This document shows, piece by piece, positions 54,301 through 61,477 of a stretch of DNA of 64,000 nt; the first letter of the stretch is position 1, and every line of letters begins with the position of its first letter. A model generated the notes under the pieces. That model was given only the letters and a program-made list of their open reading frames with translations. It did no database searches and was not told the origin of the DNA. Source of the DNA: Natronococcus sp. A-GB7 (GTDB lineage Archaea > Halobacteriota > Halobacteria > Halobacteriales > Natrialbaceae); contig NZ_JARUKV010000006.1 in NCBI RefSeq assembly GCF_029688865.1, positions 118,893 to 182,892 of the forward strand. The letters run 5' to 3'. The position numbers were made by a program, and so were the translations under genes.

Positions 54301-55047
54301 GCTCTCCTGGGGGTAGTCGACCCCAGTGCGACCACGAACGTAGCTGTCACCGTCTGCATCACACAAGATCCAGTAGGTTTCATCGGCAACGAGTCCGGTA
54401 TCGAACGAGAAGGTCGCTCCGCTTCCGAGACCGCCGATCGACTGCTGGTCAATCACCTCCCCTGAATCGTCGGTTAAATATGCCTCGGTAACGCCGCTGG
54501 TCTCTGAAGATAACCGACAGTCGAACTCCGCGATATCTGTGGTCGCCTGAATGCGAACCCCAGATGGCTGATCTAGGCCGCTCCACGATTGTGACTCCTC
54601 GTCGCTTCCAAGATCGAGCGTCTCACCACCGAACGCCGGGCTGACCCGATCAACACAATACCGGTAGCTACTCGTGGTCGCGCCATCACCGGCGAACACT
54701 CCGGTCGTCGCGACCAGCGAGTCGCTCTCAATTGGGTAGTCAACCGCTGCCCGACCCCGACCGTACTCCCGTCCCCGGGCGTCACAGAGGATCCAGTAGG
54801 TTTCGTCCGCCTCAAGTTCGGTCTCGAACGTAAACGTCTCACCCGGGCTAAGCGTCGCAATCGACTGTCGCTCGATGATGTTACCTGACCCGTCAGTCAG
54901 GTACGCTGTAAGAGCACCGGTCGTCCAAGCAGAGAGACGACACTCGAGTCCATTGATGGCCTCGGTCGTCTCGAACTCAAAACCGGATCGATTATTCAGG
55001 TTTTGCTGATGGTCGTCGTCCGCGAGATCGAGTACTGCTGGGGTCAT
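51316..55047 (-). CDS. Six-repeat beta-domain protein with C-terminal parallel beta-helix, 1243 aa
   Basis: A 1243-residue protein. Residues 1-858 are six tandem domains of ~140-149 residues. Each runs LDLGSDEE..., WSGV(R)(I/V), CRLS, AYLTDDSG, ETYWILCD, RGR, DYPIES, THGIYTG and YRYCIDQI. Four conserved Cys per unit hint at disulfides or metal. Residues ~859-1243 have the short-strand pattern of a right-handed parallel beta-helix (RNIDVDISDVSERDAALITA, NGFYVRNSSGDNILNQCAAA), as in pectate-lyase-like glycan-binding or cleaving proteins. No Tat or Sec signal peptide is visible. It lies in the glycan locus, and may bind or modify surface polysaccharide. Confidence 0.85.
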   Translation of the reverse strand: MTPAVLDLADDDHQQNLNNRSGFEFETTEAINGLECRLSAWTTGALTAYLTDGSGNIIERQSIATLSPGETFTFETELEADETYWILCDARGREYGRGRAAVDYPIESDSLVATTGVFAGDGATTSSYRYCVDRVSPAFGGETLDLGSDEESQSWSGLDQPSGVRIQATTDIAEFDCRLSSETSGVTEAYLTDDSGEVIDQQSIGGLGSGATFSFDTGLVADETYWILCDADGDSYVRGRTGVDYPQESNSLIATHGIYGGDLQSGGYRYCIDQIRIPDISEPTGTALNLGTDDEGQTWASLDSWAGVQIQVTEAVHGLECRLSTETEDVMTAYLTADNGDVLERQTVAALDGGDTFTFESSLDPGEAYRIVFDARGRSYVRGRAAADYPIEGAALDITHGIYGGGQQTESYRYCIDRIVPQQTNFVTPDAPDTTDLLDLGSDDETQSGFTSWSGVRVELTDPVHGVECRISDGTDVTTAYLTDDSGNVLSQQSVADLDPGETFAFTDVLADGEAYWVLCDSDGESYSRGRAQVDYPIESGTFVATHGIYTGESLSDNYRYCIDQIETLHGRDDVDTLSLGSDEEAQSGFTSWSGVRVEITEAAHGLQCRLSADTDVTTAYLTDDSGNVLSQQSVADLEPGGTFMFDTGLGVGETYWILCDGGSGSYTRGRTAVDYPIEGDHLSATHGIYTGTSLSDNYRYCIDQIQTVQTSADVDTLGLGSDEEAQSGFTDWSGVRIQATEAIRSLQCRLSGETDVTTAYLTDDSGNVLRQQSVEGHNPGDTFVFDVALESGDVCWVLCDGDGDTYTRGRAAADYPLESEFLSVTHGVYTGTSLSSNYRYCIDQIQTTLAGQGVTTTLESRSLDVTAVDVAEEPSIDENGDLAAEILSYIDAQDEVNHEFVLPRGTYSWNTDFYITDPVEYLEIRGDRRATLQITEPNVDVAFGFGSWDDDTPPNQVAVRNIDVDISDVSERDAALITAHVDRCLIDNVELIGNRMPYGPEGGTRYTCLINTLDEDALSLIRNVTIPDGDIESADAPAVGGHSIGISADPPHDGMNIWQQCFVERTVGNGFYVRNSSGDNILNQCAAANCGSGNIRLGIGDEARDCKIFLDDGSNQLYPGTALWLNGGEPIAERIEIDGSDAQNDIVRINSDANGGNITDLDVFCGPSVDAPAIRCTYTSVTDPSGVLIEDFTVEDVTTANDNASAQVRRPDVAMSSGVINAEYRSALGGAYDPELDDVDLQ
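52474..55047 (-). repeat. Six tandem ~425-bp coding repeats
   Basis: The six units (residues 1-143, 144-287, 288-436, 437-577, 578-717 and 718-858 of the encoded protein) match each other at DNA level too. Units 4-6 are closest, for example AYLTDDSGNVLSQQSVAD identical in 4 and 5. Unit 1 is the most divergent. Recent expansion at the C-terminal end of the array is likely. Confidence 0.85.
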
Positions 55048-55130
55048 CTTTGCACCCCCGTATCCCTCGTCACGTTGCTCACGCCACCCGTTCCGTGCCC
55101 GTTGTGTTGGGTTTCCGGTCGTCGTCCCAT
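55044..55130 (-). CDS. Possible short upstream frame overlapping the repeat-protein start
   Basis: A 28-codon frame (MGRRPETQHNGHGTGGVSNV, then TRDTGVQR) whose TGA overlaps the ATG of the 1243-residue protein as ATGA. That geometry would couple translation. Alternatively, a one-base shift would fuse it to MTPAVLDL as an N-terminal tail, so it may be the true start of the protein behind a frameshift. No signal peptide either way. Confidence 0.35.
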   Translation of the reverse strand: MGRRPETQHNGHGTGGVSNVTRDTGVQR

Positions 55131-55668
55131 GTTGTCTTGTATTAGTGTATTGCTGCTAGATTAATTTCTGAAACTATACTATTGTGGCCTTCAGTTATTG
55201 AGCTGATCGTCGTTCTGATAGACTATATTACCTGAAGATAGAATGACTCATAATATAAAGCATTTATCCTCTACGGAACATAGAAGACTATTTATTCTAT
55301 TATTTCAACAGTGTGAATGAGAGTAAGGCTGCAGTGCAAGTAGTGGACGGCATTTCATACCGCCCGGACTCGTATGAATATTGGCGTAGCCTGATTGCTT
55401 TCGCGAGACAAGTTTACCCAAATGTTTCCACTTCTTCTGGCGAAAAACTTATACTATATACTTCCATCTATAAAACAGAGATGACGAGAATTGGGGACTG
55501 TATTTCGGTTGTCGTCGGTTCTTCTGAAGCGCTTTGCTCCGGGCAGAGTCAGTTTGCTCGAACAATGGTCTCTTTATCGAGGCAAAGTCGTGGTATAACC
55601 AGATCTGAAGACTCTATCTCTATATCGAAGGCTGATTCGTCTGATAACGCACTCATGTGTGATTTTCG
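55131..55668. other. AT-rich intergenic region with a weak candidate frame
   Basis: Much lower GC than average, with promoter-like blocks (TTAGTCTATATTACCTG, CTATTTATTCTATTATTTC). A frame at 55313-55672 starts with GTG (VNESKAAVQVVDG) and overlaps the next gene by ATGA. It encodes 119 residues that are Ser/Ile-rich and lack the acidic bias of haloarchaeal proteins. I consider it doubtful. The divergent promoters of the repeat protein and of the asparagine-synthase-like gene must lie here. Confidence 0.45.
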
Positions 55669-57561
55669 ATGACAGTAGCACATGGAGTGGTTTCTATCGA
55701 CGGATCACTGGACCAGGAGGTATTTGAGGAATGGCTTCCTGGTACTCAATTACTGCGGTACACGACCGACGACGTTGCAGTTGCAACTTCACAAAGGAGT
55801 AGCCATCAGCCGGCAACTGCCGAAACTGACTCGGTTCGGTGCTGGCTCATCGGCGAGGTCTACGGCCAAAGTGTTACCGGACGCGATGGTTCGGAGACGT
55901 ACCGGGCCAGACCCAACCACCTTACCTCCGCCGAATTTTGTCTGTCCCTCTATGAACGGTCGGGCTTCGAGTTCCTCGAGGCGCTCAACGGGAACTATAC
56001 GTTGTTGCTCTACGATGAGGCTCGCCGACGTTTTACCATCTGTACCGATCGGTTCGGGACGGTCCCAATCTACTGGACGCAGACCGACGACGCCGTCGTC
56101 TTCTCGACGAACATCCAGTACCTTCCGTTTCATCCGGCGGTCGATACCGCGTACCATCCGGCCTATCTCCACGAGTATCTCGCGTTCCGATGTACGTTCG
56201 GTGTCAAAACACCGCTCGAGGGAATCGAGAAGTTCGAGCCGGGAACGATTACCTCGGTCGTGCTTGACGAGCGTTCGATCCGGACCGAGCAGTACTGGCG
56301 TCCCCACTACCAGCCGCGTGCGGAGTCCTTCGAGTGGTTCGTCGAGGAGTTCGCCGCTCGGTTCCAGACGGTAATCGACGAATGGATGCGAGATGACCAC
56401 GAGTACGGCGTGTTGTTGTCAGGGGGACGGGATTCGCGACTCATCCTGGCGGCTCTCGACGACGCGACCGCGTTCCATATGAACGACTGGATCAACCGTG
56501 AGGCCCGGACCGCGATTCAGATCGCCCTCCAAGCCGGTGCGGAGTTCCACCTGCTTGAACGCGGTGCGGCGTACCGGATCGAGGCACTCGAGCGCAACCG
56601 GTGGGCCGATTCGTTCAACGGCTGGTTCAGTCAGCCCTATACGAGCGGGTTTGAAGCTGAGATCACCGGTCGCGTCGATGGTCTACTATCGGGACTGTAC
56701 AGTGACTCGTTGTTCAGTGGCTACAGCGTCCCATCGCCGAGGGTGTCACTTGGGCCGCTGGGTTCACTGGCGGTCCCAATCGAGCGCTCGATCGATAGTC
56801 TTGATGGGTACATCGATCTCCTGCTCGAACGCGCCCACGACAACCTCGAGATGCCGACCGATCTCCGGACGATCCTCGAGTCGAACATCTACCGTGACGG
56901 CGATCGAATCATCCACCACGGCGTCACCTATGAGTCGCTCCAGGACCTGGTCTACTACGGGAGCTGTTATCCGCTTTCGAACGACGACGATATGCGGGTT
57001 CACAGCGATCTTCGTCGGATGCTTCCTTATCGGTCGCCGTTTCTCGACAACCGGCTGTTGGACCTCTCGCTGTCGATGCCGCCCCGATACCGGCTCCAGC
57101 GAGATCTCGTTGGCCAGGCGGTGACCCGGCTTGACCCCTCTCTCGCGGCGATCCCTCACGCCAGCACCGGAGTGGCACTCTCGCGGCCGTTTCCGATCCA
57201 GTATGTCGGCGAACACCTCCTAGAGCTCTGGCAGAAGCATTTGTCTACGCGATCGCCACCAGAACCGTATATGACCGACGGTCCGTGGCTGGACGATGTC
57301 GAACTGCTCCGCTCGTTCGAGTTCCCGACCGAAGTGCTCAGCGAGTACGGGCGGTTGGCCGACGCATCTCCCGGCCCGGACGCGAACGCGATCCGCGAGT
57401 TGTACCGGGATCACTGTAATGGAGAGAACTATATCGGAGTGCTTTACACGCTGCTGACGGTGTTGACGATGCCAGTGACCGAACAGGTTCTCGACGGCGA
57501 AGTGACCTCAAACATCACCGAGGTTCGTCGCCAACCGACCGTGGTAGACGAACATGACTGA
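55669..57561 (+). CDS. Asparagine-synthase-like ATP pyrophosphatase without glutaminase Cys
   Basis: A 630-residue AsnB-type protein. An N-terminal glutaminase-like fold is present (LNGNYTLLLYDEARRRFTIC, TDRFGTVPIYW, VVFSTNIQYL). The mature Cys that opens real class II glutaminases (Met-Cys-Gly) is absent (MTVAHGVVS), so ammonia must come from elsewhere or another nucleophile is used. The synthetase half has the PP-loop LLSGGRDSRLIL (251-260) and YRSPFLDNRLLDLSLSMP. It lies in a glycan locus, so it may amidate a uronic-acid carboxylate or an amino acid on the glycan; true asparagine synthesis is less likely. Confidence 0.88.
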   Translation: MTVAHGVVSIDGSLDQEVFEEWLPGTQLLRYTTDDVAVATSQRSSHQPATAETDSVRCWLIGEVYGQSVTGRDGSETYRARPNHLTSAEFCLSLYERSGFEFLEALNGNYTLLLYDEARRRFTICTDRFGTVPIYWTQTDDAVVFSTNIQYLPFHPAVDTAYHPAYLHEYLAFRCTFGVKTPLEGIEKFEPGTITSVVLDERSIRTEQYWRPHYQPRAESFEWFVEEFAARFQTVIDEWMRDDHEYGVLLSGGRDSRLILAALDDATAFHMNDWINREARTAIQIALQAGAEFHLLERGAAYRIEALERNRWADSFNGWFSQPYTSGFEAEITGRVDGLLSGLYSDSLFSGYSVPSPRVSLGPLGSLAVPIERSIDSLDGYIDLLLERAHDNLEMPTDLRTILESNIYRDGDRIIHHGVTYESLQDLVYYGSCYPLSNDDDMRVHSDLRRMLPYRSPFLDNRLLDLSLSMPPRYRLQRDLVGQAVTRLDPSLAAIPHASTGVALSRPFPIQYVGEHLLELWQKHLSTRSPPEPYMTDGPWLDDVELLRSFEFPTEVLSEYGRLADASPGPDANAIRELYRDHCNGENYIGVLYTLLTVLTMPVTEQVLDGEVTSNITEVRRQPTVVDEHD

Positions 57562-57926
57562 GAAACGTCCACGACCGATATCAGTGTGCCCGGTCTCTCC
57601 ATTGGCATCGCGATCCAGTCTATGATCTTCATTTCGAAGCGGTAGTTCCGGTTGTCGCTACACCAACTCGCCAGTTCTGAGCAGCCTCCGCTGGCAGGTC
57701 AGACAACCAAGATTTGACACTCGTATGTTGAAGCACCCATCGCTGTTTCTCTAGGAGGTGGTAGCAGCAAGGCTACACTGAAAATGGCTCGCGATACTGG
57801 GGTATGACTGAGAGCGATAATTCATTCAACAAGAATCTGTATTGAGAGACTCTCTGGGCTATTGAGACGCAGAGTGATTTCAATCTTATTGAATAGATTT
57901 ATTAATCGAAGGAAAGATATACAAGT
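57562..57926. other. Intergenic region, no gene seen
   Basis: Frames are short on both strands. An AT-rich block (GATTTCAATCTTATTGAATA, AGATTTATTAATCG) at 57877-57915 is the likely promoter of the lipoprotein gene at 57927. Confidence 0.45.
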
Positions 57927-58763
57927 ATGAACAGACGGCTTTTCACGAAAGTCACAGGTGTCTCGGTAGTCGGGGTCCTCGCCGGTTGTACGTCTCCCGA
58001 CGACGGTGAGTCGGACGGTGTTAATGACGGGGAAACAACCGAGGACGACGATGAGCCGGCCGACGGCAACGGTGAAGAACCGGTCGATGACGACACCGAT
58101 GAGGAGACGGACGACGACGACAGTGACGAGGAACCAGCCGACGACGACACCGACGAGGAAGCGGATGAAGAGGCTGACGACGAGGAACCAGCCGACGACG
58201 ACACCGACGAGGAAGCGGATGAAGAGGCTGACGACGAGGAACCAGCCGACGACGACAGCGATGAGGAAACGGACGAAGACGCTGACGATGAGGAACCAGC
58301 CGACGACGATACCGACGAGGGAACGGACGAAGAGGCCGTCGACGAGGAACCAGCCGACGACGACACAGATGAGGAATCTGAAGACGAGGAGGCCGACGAG
58401 ACGGATGAGGACGACACCGATGACGACCCATCAGAGCCGGACGAGTTGGATGCAGAGCTCGTACTCGATGACGAACTAGAGGATTTGCTCGAGGTCGACC
58501 ACGAGTTCATTTGGGAGTCTTACGAGGGCTCACACCTCTGTAACATCAATGTTGAGATGGACAACACGTCGGCGACTGCCGAACTCTATTACGAAGGGAT
58601 CGGTCTGATTACCGATGCCGATGGAAATTACCTCTCCGACGACGTTGCGCGATTCAGTCTTGGTCCGGAGAACAGCTCTGAGTATACGTTCTCGCTTGAT
58701 CAGTGTGCTGAGACGGCTGCATACCGTGTCGAGTTTGAAGCGGATCAAATCGTAGAGGAATGA
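57927..58763 (+). CDS. Highly acidic lipoprotein with tandem repeats
   Basis: A 278-residue surface lipoprotein. MNRRLFTKVTGVSVVGVLAGC carries twin Arg and a lipobox (Cys21). Residues 22-175 are almost only Asp, Glu, Thr, Ala and Pro, including five 18-residue repeats. The C-terminal ~100 residues form a domain with two Cys (SHLCNINVEMDNTSATAELY and SLDQCAETAAYRVEFEADQI), also found in the lipoprotein at 8669 (FELNNCAETAAYELEV). The long acidic stalk would span the S-layer. It sits between the amidotransferase-like gene and the AstE-like exoprotein. Confidence 0.82.
   Translation: MNRRLFTKVTGVSVVGVLAGCTSPDDGESDGVNDGETTEDDDEPADGNGEEPVDDDTDEETDDDDSDEEPADDDTDEEADEEADDEEPADDDTDEEADEEADDEEPADDDSDEETDEDADDEEPADDDTDEGTDEEAVDEEPADDDTDEESEDEEADETDEDDTDDDPSEPDELDAELVLDDELEDLLEVDHEFIWESYEGSHLCNINVEMDNTSATAELYYEGIGLITDADGNYLSDDVARFSLGPENSSEYTFSLDQCAETAAYRVEFEADQIVEE
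58125..58394 (+). repeat. Tandem 54-bp repeat, five copies
   Basis: Five 18-codon units within the acidic lipoprotein gene (residues 67-156), consensus DEEPADDDTDEEADEEAD. Units 1 and 2 are identical in protein; units 3-5 carry small changes (SDEETDEDAD, TDEGTDEEAV, TDEESEDEEA). Copy number is expected to vary between strains. Confidence 0.9.
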
Positions 58764-58904
58764 ATCAAGCAAGGCAGATCAGCAGGAATCTGCCTTAAGC
58801 AGCCTCTTCTCCGAGAGAAAAGCCTTCAATCGGATTTCCTTGACTACCGATTACGTGTGTGTCTTGGTACCCTACATATAGTTCTTGCTAACTGTACAAA
58901 ATCC

Positions 58905-58935
58905 ACTAATTTTATATATTGTACTCTAATTTTCT
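58905..58935 (+). promoter_or_regulatory. TATA-type promoter of the AstE-like gene copy 2
   Basis: CTAATTTTATATATTGTACT lies about 25-45 bases before the ATG at 58948, like the AT block before the paralogue at 16188 (TTATTTTATATAAATTT). The similarity suggests the promoter was duplicated along with the gene. Confidence 0.5.
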
Positions 58936-58947
58936 TGGGTGGTTGTA

Positions 58948-59787
58948 ATGCAAGACAAATCGGCAATAAAAAAATCACAGCAACGATTAACTACCAGCCG
59001 GCGAGCCCTTATGGTCGGCGGCTCGGCAACGGTACTTGGGTCGTTCACGCTCGGGGCGGTTAGTGCCGAGGAGTCGGTCACCGAGGAGGTCCGAACGCTG
59101 CGTTCGGGAACGCGCTACGAGACGCCGGCCTATATCCGTGAGGCACCGACGGCGGGTGAGACCGTGGTCGTCCTTGGTGGTGTGCACGGCAGCGAACAGG
59201 CTGGAATCGACGCCGCACACACAGTCCGCGAGTGGGAGTTCGAGCAGGGAACGCTCGTCGTGATTCCCGAGGCCAACGCACCCGCGGTTCGTGACAGTAC
59301 GTATAGCGGTCCCGATGGCGACCTCAACCAGCAGTTCCCGTCGGGTCGGTCGCCGACAACGTCAATTGCCGAGGCGATCTGGGGGTTCATCACCGAAATG
59401 GATCCTGCGGCCGTCATCGATATGCATAGTTCGATGGGTATCTGGGGATCGTCTCGTGGACCCAGCGGGTTCGGTCAGGCGATCTTTCCGTCCGCTGCGG
59501 GCGGGTCTCGAGAGATCGCAGGTCGGGTCAATCGCTTGCTGAACGACGATCTGATCCACGCATCCGAGGAGTACGACAACGCCTACGAGTTTACGCTTGG
59601 CAATACGCTCGCAGGTGAGCATCCACGTCTCATCCACAAGGTCGCGGCTGATCTCGGTCGAGCCGGTTATCTGACGGAAGTGACTCGCCACGGTACCGAT
59701 CTCGCGACTCGGACCAGGTGGTCCGAAGCAGTTGCTGCAGAACTGCTCGAAAATCACGGCATCGTAGCCGAGTACACGCCGGAATAA
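58948..59787 (+). CDS. Exported AstE/AspA-like (M14 superfamily) zinc hydrolase, copy 2
   Basis: A 279-residue paralogue of 16188. The signal TSRRALMVGGSATVLGSFTL has a twin-Arg. All zinc and catalytic motifs recur: GGVHGSEQAG, PDGDLNQQFPSGRSPTT, IDMHSSMGIWGSSRGPSGFG and YLTEVTR. Differences lie in the signal peptide and in the loop after FPSAAGG. I start at the ATG giving MQDKSAIKK; a GTG three codons earlier is possible. The codon third positions are less GC-rich than in copy 1, as elsewhere in this end of the window. Substrate unknown; it may trim a peptide or an amide on the surface. Confidence 0.87.
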   Translation: MQDKSAIKKSQQRLTTSRRALMVGGSATVLGSFTLGAVSAEESVTEEVRTLRSGTRYETPAYIREAPTAGETVVVLGGVHGSEQAGIDAAHTVREWEFEQGTLVVIPEANAPAVRDSTYSGPDGDLNQQFPSGRSPTTSIAEAIWGFITEMDPAAVIDMHSSMGIWGSSRGPSGFGQAIFPSAAGGSREIAGRVNRLLNDDLIHASEEYDNAYEFTLGNTLAGEHPRLIHKVAADLGRAGYLTEVTRHGTDLATRTRWSEAVAAELLENHGIVAEYTPE

Positions 59788-59918
59788 CTCCCTCTAGAAT
59801 ACGGCTCGGAGACACGAAAGCTGCGGTGAGTAGTGAGATTTTGTCTCATTTCCTTCACGGAAGCTCCTTACTGAGACGTTTTGCAAAACGGAGACCCACT
59901 AATCCGTTGCCGATCGTG

Positions 59919-61385
59919 TTACATTACTGCCGAAACACGGCGCAGGTCGAGCAATCCGGTCGAATGAACGCCAAGAGCCCAGACGGCAACTCCAGCAACG
60001 ATAGCAGGAAGTGCAATCCACGCCGCTGTTGTCACCGTAAGGACAGCAACCACGACAACCGCCATTACAGTGGTTATCGCAGTCGTTTGCGCAACGTCCC
60101 ATCCGATGGTGTAGACGTTAAACTGAATCTCCCGATACATAATCAGGAGATTCACACCCGTGTACAGCGAGTGGGTAATGATCGTCGCCCACGCTGCACC
60201 GACAACGCCCATGATCGGAAGAAGGACAACAGTAAGTACGACATTGGCAACGGCAGCCGATCCGCGAGCGTACGCACGGGTCTTCGCTCGACCGAGATAG
60301 TCCAGTGCCTCACTCGTGATCCGCAGAATCCCCTGAAACGACGCATACAACGCGAGGATCTGGAGCACAGGAGCTGCACCGGCATACTCCGATCCGAACG
60401 CCAGTATTACTACCGGTTCGGCGACGAGAACGAGACCAACCCCGGCCGGAATATACAACATCAGCATGTAACCAAGTGCCTCCTCGTAGAGCCGCCGGAC
60501 GGTTTCGGTATCACCTGCAGCGTTATCCGCCGAAAGCGTTGGAGCGAGAACGAACCCAAGAATCTTTGCGGGGCGGTCGACGATTGTGACTACTTGTTTG
60601 GCAAGCGAGTAGTAGGCTACTGCGACTGGCGTTAGAATCGCACCAACGAGGACGGTGTCGACCTGTTTGTCGAGCTGATTCGCGCCACGAGTTGCTGCTA
60701 ACGGCAGTGCGTACTCGACGATCCGTCTTCGAAGTCCGTCTTCGACCGGCCCGACGTCGTCGAGATGTGGTCGATACGTCTTCCGGTAGAACGCGGTGAG
60801 TCCAATCAAGCATGCCAGAATGCCGCCGACGGCAAAGCCAGCTAGCGCGCCGATTCCACCCGTCCCTAAGAGTGCAAAGACCGTTGCGAACAGTAACCGT
60901 AGAACTCCCTCAAGTCCCTGAATCAACCCTGCGTATTCAATTTGTTCGGCACCCTGAAACACTGCACGGAGATACGAAACACAAGCAAAGGTTACCAGGA
61001 CGGCTGTTCCCACTTGGAGGTAGGGTGCTACTGCGGGTGTCCCAAGCAATGTTGCAAGCCAGCTGGCGCCGATATATAATACAGTTCCGACGAGCGTGAC
61101 AGAACCGACTGCAACTACACCGCCAAATCTGAGAATATGACGAACCTGTGTCGGACCTCTGACTCGATACTCCGAAACATATCGTGCCGTTGATTTTCCA
61201 ATTCCCCAATCACTTATCACCCGTGAAACCTGGATAACCGCAAGCGCGAGGAAGACGAGTCCATAGGCGTTTGGCGAAAGGAGTCGTGCGAGAACAACAT
61301 ATAATAGTGCTGTTGCCCCAGCGTGCGTGAACTGACCAATTGTCTCAGCACGAAGACGACTTGCAACGATATCTGCCCGGCCCAT
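59919..61385 (-). CDS. Polysaccharide/lipid-linked oligosaccharide flippase (Wzx/RfbX-like)
   Basis: A 488-residue integral membrane protein of the MATE/MOP superfamily, with about 12-14 hydrophobic helices. It starts ASRLRAETIGQFTHAGATAL, LYVVLARLLSPNAYGLVFLA, VSRVISDWGIGKSTARYVSE, which is the typical Wzx opening with SxxxyG and DWGIG. The mid-protein QLDKQVDTVLVGAILTPVAV is the second-bundle signature. It should flip lipid-linked glycan across the membrane, as AglR is thought to do in Haloferax. Divergent to the asparagine-synthase-like gene at 61478, with glycosyltransferases on both sides. Confidence 0.92.
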   Translation of the reverse strand: MGRADIVASRLRAETIGQFTHAGATALLYVVLARLLSPNAYGLVFLALAVIQVSRVISDWGIGKSTARYVSEYRVRGPTQVRHILRFGGVVAVGSVTLVGTVLYIGASWLATLLGTPAVAPYLQVGTAVLVTFACVSYLRAVFQGAEQIEYAGLIQGLEGVLRLLFATVFALLGTGGIGALAGFAVGGILACLIGLTAFYRKTYRPHLDDVGPVEDGLRRRIVEYALPLAATRGANQLDKQVDTVLVGAILTPVAVAYYSLAKQVVTIVDRPAKILGFVLAPTLSADNAAGDTETVRRLYEEALGYMLMLYIPAGVGLVLVAEPVVILAFGSEYAGAAPVLQILALYASFQGILRITSEALDYLGRAKTRAYARGSAAVANVVLTVVLLPIMGVVGAAWATIITHSLYTGVNLLIMYREIQFNVYTIGWDVAQTTAITTVMAVVVVAVLTVTTAAWIALPAIVAGVAVWALGVHSTGLLDLRRVSAVM

Positions 61386-61477
61386 TGGTCTCCGTTCGAG
61401 TATCAGGCGTGCTAATTCTACCGATCTGATTGCATCAAAAGGATCAATAGGACCAAGAATAAATCAGCAGCTGAAAC

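Noticed and set aside
55313..55672. 119-codon frame overlapping the asparagine-synthase-like gene by ATGA
   Set aside because: Composition is unlike haloarchaeal proteins and no domain is visible; kept only as a note in the intergenic entry.
58125..58394. CRISPR-like periodic repeat
   Set aside because: The 54-bp period has no unique spacers, lies in frame within a gene and encodes a regular acidic stalk.
57902..58510. A Ser-only 202-codon minus-strand frame
   Set aside because: Direct mirror of the GAC/GAG repeats of the acidic lipoprotein; poly-Ser/Ala/Val has no independent support.
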